A DNA stretch of 9,869 nt from Gammaproteobacteria bacterium (GCA_003646305.1 QNFJ01000070.1:1-9869); one strand, 5' to 3'. Positions 1 to 6,863 are shown, counted from the stretch's first letter. Translations and numbers: made by a program. The notes: generated by a model not told the origin, from the sequence alone.

Positions 1-108
1 GTCGCCGTCAACAAAGATCCCGATGCACCGATCTTTGAAGTGGCTGACTTTGGCTTGGTTGGAGATCTGTTTGAAGTGATTCCAGAGCTTGAGAAAGCAC
101 TGGGATAG
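1..108 (+). CDS. etfA: Electron transfer flavoprotein alpha subunit, C-terminal end (partial)
   Basis: The open frame enters from the left edge and ends at TAG 106-108, giving the last 35 residues. They include the stretch NKDPDAPIFEVADFGLVGDL, the highly conserved C-terminal FAD-domain segment of ETF-alpha proteins, followed by a short helix ending in ELEKALG. ETF-alpha pairs with ETF-beta and carries electrons from acyl-CoA and other dehydrogenases to ETF-ubiquinone oxidoreductase in the cytoplasm. In the family this segment lies beside the FAD-binding site and close to the protein's end, so the stop is probably native. The start and the usual upstream etfB partner lie outside the window. 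The identification rests on this conserved tail only, but the match in motif and position is strong. Confidence 0.88.
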   Translation, partial: VAVNKDPDAPIFEVADFGLVGDLFEVIPELEKALG

Positions 109-190
109 AATTATCGGTTTATGAGTTTAAAAGCCTCTGTAATTGAAAAATTATGGGGGTTTTTATATGGCAAAGAATAGGCCCTAAAAC

Positions 191-196
191 TGGAGA
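191..196 (+). promoter_or_regulatory. Ribosome binding site that decides the start of the PEBP gene
   Basis: The purine-rich TGGAGAAGAG (GGAG at 192-195) lies 8 bases before ATG 204. The in-frame ATG at 153 has no comparable site, and it would place 17 polar residues in front of a normal signal peptide. The start at 204 is therefore preferred. Confidence 0.7.
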
Positions 197-203
197 AGAG
201 ACG

Positions 204-755
204 ATGAACAATCAATTTAAGGTATTTTTATGTGCAGTGGGGCTGTTACTCACAACGGCTGTGCAAGCAGATGGTTTTAGCTTATCGAGTCTTGATATCG
301 ATGGGCAGATAACGAATCAGCAGGTCTTTTCTGGTTTTGGTTGTGAGGGTAACAATATCTCTCCAAAACTAAACTGGAAAAACCCTCCAGAAGGCACAAA
401 AAGCTTTGCGATCACAATGTACGACCCTGACGCACCGACAGGCAGTGGTTGGTGGCACTGGGTTATTTTTGATATTCCGGCAACAACGAACTCTCTTGTA
501 GCTAATGCGGGCAGTGTTAAATCAGCGCTTGCGCCTAAATCCAGCATTCAAAGCCCAACAGATTTTGGGACAGCAGGTTATGGAGGGCCATGCCCGCCCA
601 AGGGAGCAGGCTCGCATCAATACATTTTTACTATCCATGCACTTAAAGTGAAGAGCCTAGGGTTGAAATCGGGTGCCACGCCGGCATTAGTCGGCTTTTA
701 TCTTGGCGCTAATACGTTGAGTAAGGCTTCGATTGTCGGTTATTACGGAAGGTAG
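204..755 (+). CDS. Secreted YbhB/YbcL family (PEBP, Raf kinase inhibitor-like) protein
   Basis: The product is 183 residues. Residues 1-22 form a signal peptide with a hydrophobic core and a V-Q-A cleavage site, so the mature protein is periplasmic. The PEBP fold is marked by NISPKLNWKNPP (about 51-62), DPDAPT at 74-79, the pocket histidine H85 in GWWHW, and GYGGPCPPKG at about 125-134 with H138 just after. These are the residues lining the anion/phospholipid-head-group pocket in the family. The length fits bacterial YbhB/YbcL proteins carrying a leader. The cellular role of these proteins is poorly defined; inhibition of kinases or proteases and ligand binding have been proposed. The gene stands alone between etfA on the same strand and a convergent ABC operon only 27 bases beyond its stop. 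Family assignment is firm; the ligand is unknown. Confidence 0.9.
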   Translation: MNNQFKVFLCAVGLLLTTAVQADGFSLSSLDIDGQITNQQVFSGFGCEGNNISPKLNWKNPPEGTKSFAITMYDPDAPTGSGWWHWVIFDIPATTNSLVANAGSVKSALAPKSSIQSPTDFGTAGYGGPCPPKGAGSHQYIFTIHALKVKSLGLKSGATPALVGFYLGANTLSKASIVGYYGR

Positions 756-782
756 TAGATAGTCGTTTTTAAAGAGGTCTAC

Positions 783-1526
783 TTATCTGCCAATCTCCTG
801 AGTCTTTTGAAGTTGGCTTCTAAACTTTGCCATTATTGAGTTCTGTGATTGTGCCAGTAGCGCCTCAAATTTCCCTGACTCTACTATTCTGCCTTTGTCC
901 AGAATCAATGCCTGTTTAGCAAAAAAAGTGGCTTCAAATGGATCATGAGTGACAAGGATAATTGTGCTGTTTTGCCTGTTAGCAAGCGTTACTAACTCTT
1001 CCATCAAGGTATGTTTGGTTATCAGGTCTAATCCAGAAAAGGGTTCATCTAAAAGAAGATAATCTGGCTTTAAAACGATCGCCCTGGCGAGTGCAACGCG
1101 TTGTTGCTGCCCACCTGATATTTCTGCCGGTTTTCTATCGGCAAGGAAGGCAACGCCGCATAGTTCCAAGACTTCCAGCGCTTTTTCCTTTGCCTCTATT
1201 GCTGATAATTTTTTTGCGGATAGAACCAGGGTGATATTTTTTAATACCGTCAAATTGGGCCAAAGTGCCAAGTCTTGAAAAACCAGCCCAATACTTCTCA
1301 GGTGAGGTTTTAACCTGACCGTGCCAGGTGAAGAGGCGACTTCGCCATTCAGCACAATTTCTCCTGCATCGGGTCTCATCAAGCCCGCGATGATTCTTAA
1401 TAGCGTTGACTTGCCACAGCCGGATGAGCCTAGAATCACCGTATGCTGGCCCGCTTCTATTGAGAATGAAACCTCATCTAACACCGTTTGGTCACAAAAC
1501 CTTTTTGCCAATTGAATCACTTGCAT
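783..1526 (-). CDS. ABC transporter ATP-binding protein (iron/thiamine/spermidine-type importer)
   Basis: This is the 247-residue cytoplasmic ATPase of the importer encoded by this operon. It shows Walker A GSSGCGKST (33-41), the Q-loop glutamine Q84 in VFQD, the signature ISGGQQQRV (about 136-144), Walker B YLLLDEPFSGLD (156-167, E161 catalytic) and the switch histidine H194 in LVTHD. The motifs and length match FbpC/PotA-type subunits, but the long C-terminal regulatory domain of PotA/FbpC is missing, which resembles the shorter ThiQ-like form. The start is ATG 1526-1524, preceded by AGGAAG. The open frame runs on to 1598, but those 24 extra residues lie inside the permease coding region. 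The gene overlaps the end of the permease gene by 10 bases, implying translational coupling. It is the last gene of the operon and faces the PEBP gene. Confidence 0.9.
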   Translation of the reverse strand: MQVIQLAKRFCDQTVLDEVSFSIEAGQHTVILGSSGCGKSTLLRIIAGLMRPDAGEIVLNGEVASSPGTVRLKPHLRSIGLVFQDLALWPNLTVLKNITLVLSAKKLSAIEAKEKALEVLELCGVAFLADRKPAEISGGQQQRVALARAIVLKPDYLLLDEPFSGLDLITKHTLMEELVTLANRQNSTIILVTHDPFEATFFAKQALILDKGRIVESGKFEALLAQSQNSIMAKFRSQLQKTQEIGR

Positions 1527-2971
1527 GATGTTTTTCTTCCTAGAGCGCTCCAGAGTATCGTTAAACTGAGTGCAGAAATCATAAAATAGACAAAACATAA
1601 AGAGGCGACTTTTACCTCTGAGGCGTTCGCCATAACGGTGAAAATAGCTAAGGGAAAGGAGTCTTCACCCGGCGGTCTGAGAAGTAGGATCGTGCCGATT
1701 TCAGCCGTTGCCAGAAGTGTGATAATTAAAACCGAAAGCGCTAACGCAGGTGCTAAGAAAGGAATAATCACCTGATAGTAAAACCTTATTCTCGAAACGC
1801 CCGATAGTTTGGCGGCATCAAACCAGCCCGGAGAAATCGTTGCGTAGCGTTTTACAATCAGTAAGGTAGCAATCGGGAAAAAGCGAAAGGCCAACACAGC
1901 AGCCACCAAAAAACGGCCGCGAAACAACCAATCCCAGCTGGCTGGAAGATTGGCTGCCCATTCAATCACATTAAGCGCCACAAATGAGGAGGGAAGTACG
2001 AGGAATAATAGCGAGAAAGAGATCAGCATCACTTTTCCCCGCTTGTAATGCACAAGGCATAACACCAGCGAGAGAGATAAAAAGGTGCTTAGAACCCCTG
2101 CAGTGATGGAATAAAACAGTGTATTTCCACCAGTTCGTTGTAGCGTTTTGAGCGCATAAACCCATTCAAAATCTTGTAGTAACGGTTTAATTAGCCCAAT
2201 AAATGGGATACCGATCATCAAGAATAACAGGGCGATAAAAACAGCGGGTGCAAATCGCCTAACTAGAGAGTTTTCATATAATTTGCTGGCAGATGATTCT
2301 TGCGCCAACAGCGCGGTGGTTAAATAATTACCAAGAAAAAAGACAATGGGTAATGAAAAGAGCAGGGAAAGTGCGGCAATAAAGAAACACTGCCGTCGGG
2401 CAAGGTCAAAATCGAAAAGTGCGGAGAAACTGACTAAAATTTCCGCGGCGATACCTGAATAACCTAATATCAGTCCTGGGCCTGGGTCAGATAGAGTGAT
2501 GATTCCCGCCAAAAGAGAAATTAAAATCGTTATGGGCGCGGCTCTTTTTAAGACCTGAAAGAAACACCACCGAGCGGAGCCGACCATCACCAGTGCATCA
2601 ATTTGATGGGATGAAAGGCTTTTGACGCTTAGCATTGAAGCATAAATGCTAAGCGGGATGAGTAAGGCGCTAAAAACGAATATCGACCCTAACGCCCCTG
2701 CTAATGGTGTAAATTCTGAAATATGAAATAAAATCTGAAACTGGGATAACCCAATCGCCCACAGAAATGAAGGGATCAATAAAGGTAAAGAAAGCATCCC
2801 GAGCAGGACTCTCTTGCCCCAAAAGTCATAGAGTCCGGCCATTGTGCCGAGTGGAAGTCCAATGCCAATGGAAATGGCAACCACTGAAAACATAATAATG
2901 AGGCTTCGACTGATGGCGCCGATTAAATGGCTGTCGGGAATCCAGTCTAGCACTAAAAGCGCCCCGCCCAC
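1517..2971 (-). CDS. ABC transporter permease, two fused transmembrane domains (FbpB/ThiP-like)
   Basis: The product is 484 residues and strongly hydrophobic along most of its length, with about twelve candidate membrane helices. There are two copies of the permease-ATPase coupling (EAA-type) loop: the first around VMVGSARWCFFQVLKRAAP (near residue 130) and the second around AAKLSGVSRIRFYYQVIIP (near residue 390). Both are followed by helices, so one polypeptide supplies both halves of the channel, as in FbpB and ThiP. The start is uncertain. GTG 2971 has GAGGG almost touching it, while GTG 2953, six codons later, has a G-rich stretch at better spacing and would abut the stop of the binding-protein gene. 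With the first start the overlap with that gene is 19 bases. The gene overlaps the ATPase gene downstream by 10 bases. Confidence 0.88.
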   Translation of the reverse strand: MGGALLVLDWIPDSHLIGAISRSLIIMFSVVAISIGIGLPLGTMAGLYDFWGKRVLLGMLSLPLLIPSFLWAIGLSQFQILFHISEFTPLAGALGSIFVFSALLIPLSIYASMLSVKSLSSHQIDALVMVGSARWCFFQVLKRAAPITILISLLAGIITLSDPGPGLILGYSGIAAEILVSFSALFDFDLARRQCFFIAALSLLFSLPIVFFLGNYLTTALLAQESSASKLYENSLVRRFAPAVFIALLFLMIGIPFIGLIKPLLQDFEWVYALKTLQRTGGNTLFYSITAGVLSTFLSLSLVLCLVHYKRGKVMLISFSLLFLVLPSSFVALNVIEWAANLPASWDWLFRGRFLVAAVLAFRFFPIATLLIVKRYATISPGWFDAAKLSGVSRIRFYYQVIIPFLAPALALSVLIITLLATAEIGTILLLRPPGEDSFPLAIFTVMANASEVKVASLCFVYFMISALSLTILWSALGRKTSCK

Positions 2972-3969
2972 TCCCTCAAAAACCCTTTTGACAAAGACTC
3001 CAGCGCTTCAGCAAGCTCACTGTAATTAACCTGCATGGGTTGAATTTCTGATAACTCCGGAAAACCCTCTGGTCCTTTCAAATGCGGGCGAAGAGGCATT
3101 TGAGCCGCTTCACCGCTTGCCAATGCCTCTTCAGTTTCGGGGGAAAGCAGAAAATCAATAAATCGTTTGGCCGCTTCAGGATGCGGTGCATTGGCAATTA
3201 ATACCGTGGCATTAGGCATAATTAAAGTGCCGGTTCCTTTTTGGTCGGGGAAGATAACGCCAACGGGCTTTCCATCGCGCAATGCAGTGTAAGCATCATC
3301 TGTATCGGTAATCCCATAAGCACAATCACCCGACGAAACGCGCCGTCTCACTTCACCATTCGATGAGAGTAGTTTTAGCCCGTTATTTTTAAGATCAGCA
3401 AAATACTGTTTAGCTTTTTCCTCACCAAATGAGACAAAGAGGGCTGCAGCATGCATTGAAGTCGTCCCAAAAAGAGGGTTCGCCATGCAAATATTCCCTT
3501 TATATTCTGGACTTAACAAGTCCATGATGGAGTTTGGCTCTGAACCTATTTTGACCAAATTCTTGTTGTACAGAATAATCCGGGCGCGTGCAGAAAAGCC
3601 GATCCAGTGACCTTTGGGGTCGCTGTACATGGGTGGCAAACCTTTAGCAGCAGTTGAATGATAGGGAGAAGAGATGCCCTTTGATTTTAAAATAGCAGCC
3701 CGGATGGGGTCGCCACTCCAAAAAACATCGGCTCTGGGGCGTTTCTTTTCGGCAATCAGGCGGTTTAATAAACCGGTGCTTTTTGTTTCTTCCGTATCTG
3801 TCACCAGTCTGACTTTTATGCCGGTTTCCCGTTCAAACTGCTCTGAAATAGGGCGTGCGAAAACATCATCGACAGAGGTATAAACAACAACCTCATCGGC
3901 CATTAAGGTAGAAAATGGCGTTGCGACAAGAATGCCAGCAAGTAATAAAAACAGGCCTATCTTTCTCAT
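2953..3969 (-). CDS. Periplasmic extracellular solute-binding protein of the ABC importer
   Basis: The product is 338 residues with a signal peptide at 1-24 (hydrophobic core, cleavage after LMA). The mature protein opens with EVVVYTSVD, the first strand and hinge of Fbp-type (type 2) periplasmic binding proteins. Other family stretches are RADVFWSGDP, NPLFGTTSMHAAAL, YGITDTDDAYTAL and AKRFIDFLLSPETEEAL near the end. FbpA/FutA iron binders coordinate Fe(III) through neighbouring tyrosines in the C-lobe. At the matching place here I see TDTDDAY and no YY pair, so iron as the ligand is doubtful. Alternatives are other anions or metal complexes, for example phosphonate- or thiamine-like ligands. 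The start codon overlaps the stop of the upstream gene (ATGA), and the stop overlaps the permease start. Family certain, substrate unknown. Confidence 0.88.
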   Translation of the reverse strand: MRKIGLFLLLAGILVATPFSTLMADEVVVYTSVDDVFARPISEQFERETGIKVRLVTDTEETKSTGLLNRLIAEKKRPRADVFWSGDPIRAAILKSKGISSPYHSTAAKGLPPMYSDPKGHWIGFSARARIILYNKNLVKIGSEPNSIMDLLSPEYKGNICMANPLFGTTSMHAAALFVSFGEEKAKQYFADLKNNGLKLLSSNGEVRRRVSSGDCAYGITDTDDAYTALRDGKPVGVIFPDQKGTGTLIMPNATVLIANAPHPEAAKRFIDFLLSPETEEALASGEAAQMPLRPHLKGPEGFPELSEIQPMQVNYSELAEALESLSKGFLREWAGRF

Positions 3970-4604
3970 TTCTTTATCTCCGTTTTGCCGTATGAGAAAT
4001 CATCAAATGCGGTGATACTGTCCGCCTTGGTCCAAAGTCCAACAGCACCGCCAGTTTTGATGTGGTTATCCTTAAGATCAATGATGGTTTCTCCCTCAAA
4101 ATTCACCCTGAAATGGTTGCCGTGGAAATCAACGCTAAAGTCTTGCCAAACATTGCGTTTTACGGAAAGGTGGTCCGGCAAATTTGAATAGAGAATGGTT
4201 TTACGTTGCCCCTCTTTGACATAGTAGATGGATATATTGTTTTCCAGGGCATTGGCGCGGGCAACATAGTAGTTTTCGGCATCTTTCCAGCGCCAGATGA
4301 GTCCCGCTGCTTGATCATCTTTACCCGAAATGGGCTTGAATTTTACGGCTACAAAACCATCGGCTAAATAGCTCCCTTTTTTGACGCACCAGGGGAAATC
4401 ACCTTTACCTGATTGTTTTAAGACCAGCGGGGGACTCGGTGCTGTATGGTCTCTTTCGAGATTCCAAATGGGAGCGCCATACCCCGTAATGCCGGTAGTC
4501 CAATGATTTGGTGCGACTCCAGGTGTGTCGGCATCAAAGGTCTCCATTGCCACTAAAGTCTGGCTGGTTATTGCCAGCAACAATAAACCGATTAATCTAA
4601 TCAC
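3966..4604 (-). CDS. Secreted concanavalin-like (LamG/DUF1080-type) protein leading the ABC operon
   Basis: The product is 212 residues. Residues 1-19 (MIRLIGLLLLAITSQTLVA) form a signal peptide. The rest resembles the beta-sandwich of DUF1080/LamG-like domains: an opening ETFDADTPG, then AAGLIWRWKDAENYYVARAN, a late WQDFSVDFHG strand pair, and a closing GGAVGLWTKADS...FDDFSYG, which is typical of this fold. Relatives include 3-keto-glycoside hydrolases and carbohydrate-binding modules, but I cannot see a defined catalytic set, so an enzyme function is not claimed. The start is GTG 4604-4602, chosen because AAAGGAGA lies 6 bases before it. The stop overlaps the next gene by 4 bases (ATGA). 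As first gene of a transport operon, the product may capture or process the ligand in the periplasm; this is inference. Confidence 0.72.
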   Translation of the reverse strand: MIRLIGLLLLAITSQTLVAMETFDADTPGVAPNHWTTGITGYGAPIWNLERDHTAPSPPLVLKQSGKGDFPWCVKKGSYLADGFVAVKFKPISGKDDQAAGLIWRWKDAENYYVARANALENNISIYYVKEGQRKTILYSNLPDHLSVKRNVWQDFSVDFHGNHFRVNFEGETIIDLKDNHIKTGGAVGLWTKADSITAFDDFSYGKTEIKK

Positions 4605-4610
4605 CAGTAT

Positions 4611-4618
4611 TCTCCTTT
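4611..4618 (-). promoter_or_regulatory. Strong ribosome binding site for the GTG-started first gene of the ABC operon
   Basis: On the minus strand this reads AAAGGAGA, 6 bases ahead of GTG 4604. It is the main reason for accepting a GTG start, and it marks the 5' end of the operon. Confidence 0.75.
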
Positions 4619-4689
4619 TGTTTTCTCACTCCCAATGGGAAAGTTACCGTATATTTATTGCCGAGGCCACCATTGATCGGATTAATCTA

Positions 4690-4705
4690 GTCTGATTACT
4701 TTAGG
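4690..4705. repeat. Short inverted repeat in the divergent intergenic region
   Basis: TAATC and GATTA arms flank TAGTCT, about 85 bases upstream of the minus-strand operon start. The arms are only 5 bases, so this could be chance. It is recorded because it is the only symmetric site I see on the operon side of the 226-base gap 4605-4830, and no clear -35/-10 pair for the operon could be chosen. Confidence 0.2.
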
Positions 4706-4771
4706 ATCTCTTTTAATTCGGTCGGTGCTTATCTGCCGGTCATTAGCCCTTCATCGGTTGAATGATTGTTA

Positions 4772-4799
4772 TTGTATATATTCGACATATATGTACTAT
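4772..4799 (+). promoter_or_regulatory. Candidate promoter of the Xre/RES toxin-antitoxin pair
   Basis: TTGTAT at 4772-4777 and TACTAT at 4794-4799 are separated by 16 bases. The proposed -10 overlaps the left arm of the palindrome at 4796-4820, so a repressor bound there would block RNA polymerase. The region is very AT-rich, so other hexamer pairs are possible. Confidence 0.4.
4778..4791 (+). promoter_or_regulatory. Extra half-site resembling one operator arm
   Basis: ATATTCGACATATA matches ATAATCAACATATA at 4806-4819 (right arm of the palindrome) in 12 of 14 positions, in the same orientation and 28 bases away. It could be a secondary binding site for the antitoxin complex. Confidence 0.4.
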
Positions 4800-4820
4800 A
4801 TGTTGATAATCAACATATAG
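4796..4820. promoter_or_regulatory. Perfect 25-base palindromic operator in front of the Xre/RES pair
   Basis: The arm CTATATGTTGAT (4796-4807) is followed by a single central A and then its exact reverse complement (4809-4820). It ends 10 bases before the antitoxin ATG, and the last bases of the right arm begin the ribosome binding site AGGTGA (4819-4824). In Xre-RES loci the complex commonly represses its own promoter by binding such inverted repeats. That this site serves that role is inference from position and symmetry. Confidence 0.75.
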
Positions 4821-4830
4821 GTGATATTCC

Positions 4831-5193
4831 ATGAATGATCAGTTATCACGACAAAATCAACTGAACCCTGATCTTGTGCTATCTAAAGCCTTGTTGCGAG
4901 CAGGTACTGCCTTAAAGCTCACGCAAAGTGACCTTGCTAAAATAGTTGGCAAAGATAGGGCTACGTTGAAAAATGGCATCAGGCCCGATAGCATTTCCGG
5001 GCAACTCGCTAGCCTGGTTATTCGCCTTTACCGCTCATTATATGTCCTGGTTGGTGGTAAATCTGCTGATATGCAGCACTGGCTAAAAACCGAGAACAGA
5101 CATACACGGGGCACGCCCCGCGAGCAAATTAAGACCGTTACCGGTTTAACCGAGATTGTTAACTATTTAGATGCGATGCGAGGAAAGACTTGA
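4831..5193 (+). CDS. Xre/MbcA/ParS-type antitoxin of a RES toxin pair
   Basis: The product is 120 residues. The N-terminal half has a helix-turn-helix-like segment around LTQSDLAKIVGKDRATL (about 35-51). The C-terminal part has the toxin-binding (DUF2384-type) pattern: LYVLVGGKSADMQHWLKTEN, then GTPREQIKTVTGLTEIVNYL and DAMRGK. This matches Xre-like partners of RES toxins, such as MbcA and the Xre half of Xre-RES loci. It should bind the toxin's active site through its C-terminus and the operator through its helix-turn-helix. Start ATG 4831 follows AGGTGA by 6 bases. The stop overlaps the TTG start of the toxin by 3 bases inside TTGA. Confidence 0.88.
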   Translation: MNDQLSRQNQLNPDLVLSKALLRAGTALKLTQSDLAKIVGKDRATLKNGIRPDSISGQLASLVIRLYRSLYVLVGGKSADMQHWLKTENRHTRGTPREQIKTVTGLTEIVNYLDAMRGKT

Positions 5194-5915
5194 ATCTTTC
5201 TCTTTTTGTTAGGCGTATCAAAGGGCATGCTTTTCGTGTTGTTGAAGACCAGGAAGAAATCGCGACACTAGAATTAGTCGATGATACTAATGAACAAATG
5301 TTACTCGAAGAAATTCTTGAAAACTCAAAGCCTGTCTCTACTTTCAGTAGGAATGTTGACTATTTAATCAGTACGCCCTTTCGATATGCACCTTTAAAGT
5401 ATGGCTCACGATTTGGAGGACGATTTGAAAATAGCCTTTTTTATGGCTCTTTGTCTAAACATACTGCTCTGTGCGAGACGGCCTATTATCGTTTTCTTTT
5501 CTGGACAGCGATGATCATTAAACCCGTATCAGGTTTGAGAACTTCACATACAGTTTTCCAGATTAACTATCAAACCGATCATGGGCTTCAACTACAAGAT
5601 GCCTCCTTTAAAAAACATCACCAGAAGCTCACTCACCCCACTAATTATTCATTTACACAACAATTAGGCAAAGAGATGCGCGAGCAAGCGATTAATGGCT
5701 TTGAATTCACTTCGGCTCGTGATATTCAAAACGGCCTAAATATTGCTTTTTTTACGATAGATCCCATTCGCTCAAAATATCCACTGCACAAAGAATCCTT
5801 CACCTGTCTCACCCGAGACGACACGGTGATGTTTAAACAAAATGGCACATTACTTTCGTATGGTTTTCCTATAACGGATTTCTTTTACGAAGGTCGATTT
5901 GTAGTGGTCAAGTAA
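5190..5915 (+). CDS. RES-domain toxin (NAD+-degrading type)
   Basis: The product is 241 residues, full length for the longer RES proteins. Family stretches are FRVVEDQEEIATLELVD near the N-terminus, TPFRYAPLKYGSRFGGRFEN (62-81) and FYGSLSKHTALCETAYYR (84-101), then SARDIQNGLNIAFF near 175-188. Candidates for the namesake Arg, Glu and Ser are R74, E96 and S175. Characterised members (MbcT and others) destroy NAD+ by phosphorolysis or hydrolysis and stop growth; activity here is inferred. The start is TTG 5190, since family N-terminal residues begin before the first internal ATG. AGGAAAG precedes it and it overlaps the antitoxin stop, favouring low, coupled synthesis. The last residues, VVVK and stop, fall in what looks like an insertion-sequence end (from about 5900), so the native C-terminus was probably altered by a few residues. 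Confidence 0.88.
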   Translation: MNLSLFVRRIKGHAFRVVEDQEEIATLELVDDTNEQMLLEEILENSKPVSTFSRNVDYLISTPFRYAPLKYGSRFGGRFENSLFYGSLSKHTALCETAYYRFLFWTAMIIKPVSGLRTSHTVFQINYQTDHGLQLQDASFKKHHQKLTHPTNYSFTQQLGKEMREQAINGFEFTSARDIQNGLNIAFFTIDPIRSKYPLHKESFTCLTRDDTVMFKQNGTLLSYGFPITDFFYEGRFVVVK

Positions 5916-6120
5916 ATTTGGCCACAGCATTGTACACAGCCCAGTATTTTCGCTCAGCGGCATTCGGGGGCAAACTCTCATTGTGCTGATGTGGCCTGAC
6001 TTGGCTGTAGTACCCCATTAAATAATTAATAATGGCTGCTTTAGCTTGGTTAAATGACTCATAACCAGTCTGCAGTATCCATTCTGATTTTAAACTTCTA
6101 AAAAAGCGCGCCATTGGCGC
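5900..6120 (-). mobile_element. Remnant of an IS3-family insertion sequence
   Basis: The remnant contains the end of a transposase gene (5908-6114, minus). Its outer boundary is probably TG at 5900-5901, starting TGTAGTGGTCAAG, because the transposase stop codon falls just inside it and IS3-family ends begin with TG. The other end is absent: similarity stops near 6120, where IS630-like sequence follows within about 50 bases. No target duplication can be recognised because one end is lost. Confidence 0.6.
5908..6114 (-). pseudogene. IS3-family transposase (OrfB, integrase core), C-terminal fragment
   Basis: The 68 residues contain RFFRSLKSEW, TGYESFNQAKAAI, INYLMGYYSQVRPHQHN and LPPNAAERKYW, the standard C-terminal end of IS3-group DDE transposases, where the catalytic Glu normally lies in the DNAxxERFFRSLK region. 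Here the sequence before RFFRSLK reads DIRAPMA: the usual DN and E residues are not in register and the upstream two thirds of the protein are missing. The fragment cannot be an active transposase. The apparent start at 6114 is an internal methionine, not a real start. Confidence 0.85.
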
Positions 6121-6174
6121 TCTGATGTCAAACAGGCTGTGCAGAATCAGTTAGGTCAGCCACAATAAGAGGAT

Positions 6175-6348
6175 ATCAAGGGCAGAGATATTGTCTCTGC
6201 TGCCGACGGAGCGCAGGTGTCAACCCAAAGCAGAAATGTCCGGTTTATGATTTGTGAAGAGAAGTTCACGGCACAAGTATTTATGCGGTTTATGAAGCAA
6301 TTGATCAAAGGCTCAAAGAAAAAAGTATTTCTGATTTTGGACAATTTA
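6175..6348 (+). pseudogene. IS630-family transposase, internal fragment
   Basis: The frame that contains GTG 6217 encodes VRFMICEEKFTAQVFMRF, then LIKGSKKKVFLILDNL, the middle of IS630-type DDE transposases; the Asp of LILDN (codon 6340-6342) would be the second catalytic acid. Upstream similarity fades and an in-frame TAA interrupts at 6166-6168. Downstream the usual RVHH segment after DNL is replaced by unrelated residues, ending at TAA 6397-6399. Both ends of the gene are missing, so it is a non-functional scrap. The 133 bases between 6370 and higA at 6503 show nothing else I can recognise. Confidence 0.75.
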
Positions 6349-6502
6349 CCAACAACGGATTTGTATACCAGAAAAGCCCATAACCCAAGAACAGGTTAAT
6401 ATAACAAAAGAAACAAGAGTGCAGAAAAATCGAATTTTGATGCACCATCAGAAGCTCTTTTCGACGGAAGTCTCTAGCCCTGTCCTTGGTTGATGCTACA
6501 CA

Positions 6503-6853
6503 CTAAGCGATCAGGCAATTGTATGGGATATTTAGACCTTCATGCAGTTTCTTGATCATTGGCAATGTCAGATTGCGTTTCTTGTTGAGCACTTCAGAAA
6601 CACGGGCGCGAGTACCTAAATACGGTTCCAGATCTTTACGTGTAAGACCTTTTTGCTCCATCAGGAAATTGATGGCCTCAACAGGATCAGAAGGCGGAAC
6701 TGGATAGTGTTCTTCTTCATATTTTTCAACAAGCAACATTAGAACATCGAGTTCATCGCCTTTCTCTGTATTGTGATTAGCTCCCCAGAGTTCATTAATA
6801 CGCTCTAGTGCCTGGTTATAATGGTTTTTGTTTTTAATGGGTTTCAGGTTCAT
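6503..6853 (-). CDS. higA: HigA-type antitoxin (helix-turn-helix, COG5499-like)
   Basis: The product is 116 residues. The central EKYEEEHYPVPPSDPVEAI is the hallmark linker of this HigA subgroup. The C-terminal helix-turn-helix follows: FLMEQKGLTRKDLEPYLG, then RARVSEVLNKKRNLTLPMI (about 63-100). It neutralises the HigB RNase and represses the operon. ATG 6853 is chosen because family N-termini begin MNLKPI-like and because the longer frame to 6895 lies inside higB. It starts 10 bases after the higB stop, with TGAGACC spanning that stop as a weak ribosome site, so translation is probably coupled. As usual for hig loci, the toxin gene comes first. Confidence 0.88.
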   Translation of the reverse strand: MNLKPIKNKNHYNQALERINELWGANHNTEKGDELDVLMLLVEKYEEEHYPVPPSDPVEAINFLMEQKGLTRKDLEPYLGTRARVSEVLNKKRNLTLPMIKKLHEGLNIPYNCLIA

Positions 6854-6863
6854 CAGTCTGGTC

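Noticed and set aside
153..203. Upstream ATG start for the PEBP gene
   Set aside because: It would add 17 polar residues before a standard signal peptide, and the Shine-Dalgarno belongs to ATG 204.
109..203. Promoter or terminator between etfA and the PEBP gene
   Set aside because: TTGAAA at 143-148 lacks a well-spaced -10, and the G5T5 stretch at 155-164 has no convincing stem partner.
317..547. Minus-strand ORF inside the PEBP gene
   Set aside because: It is an antisense shadow of a clearly conserved gene, with no motif of its own.
740..790. Bidirectional terminator between the convergent PEBP and ABC genes
   Set aside because: Only a 5-base stem (GTAGA/TCTAC) with a 14-base loop and no following T run on either strand is visible.
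1527..1598. N-terminal extension of the ABC ATPase
   Set aside because: The 24 residues have no family similarity and lie inside the permease gene; ATG 1526 has a ribosome site.
6156..6344. Minus-strand ORF over the IS630 piece
   Set aside because: The opposite strand encodes the recognisable transposase segment VFLILDNL.
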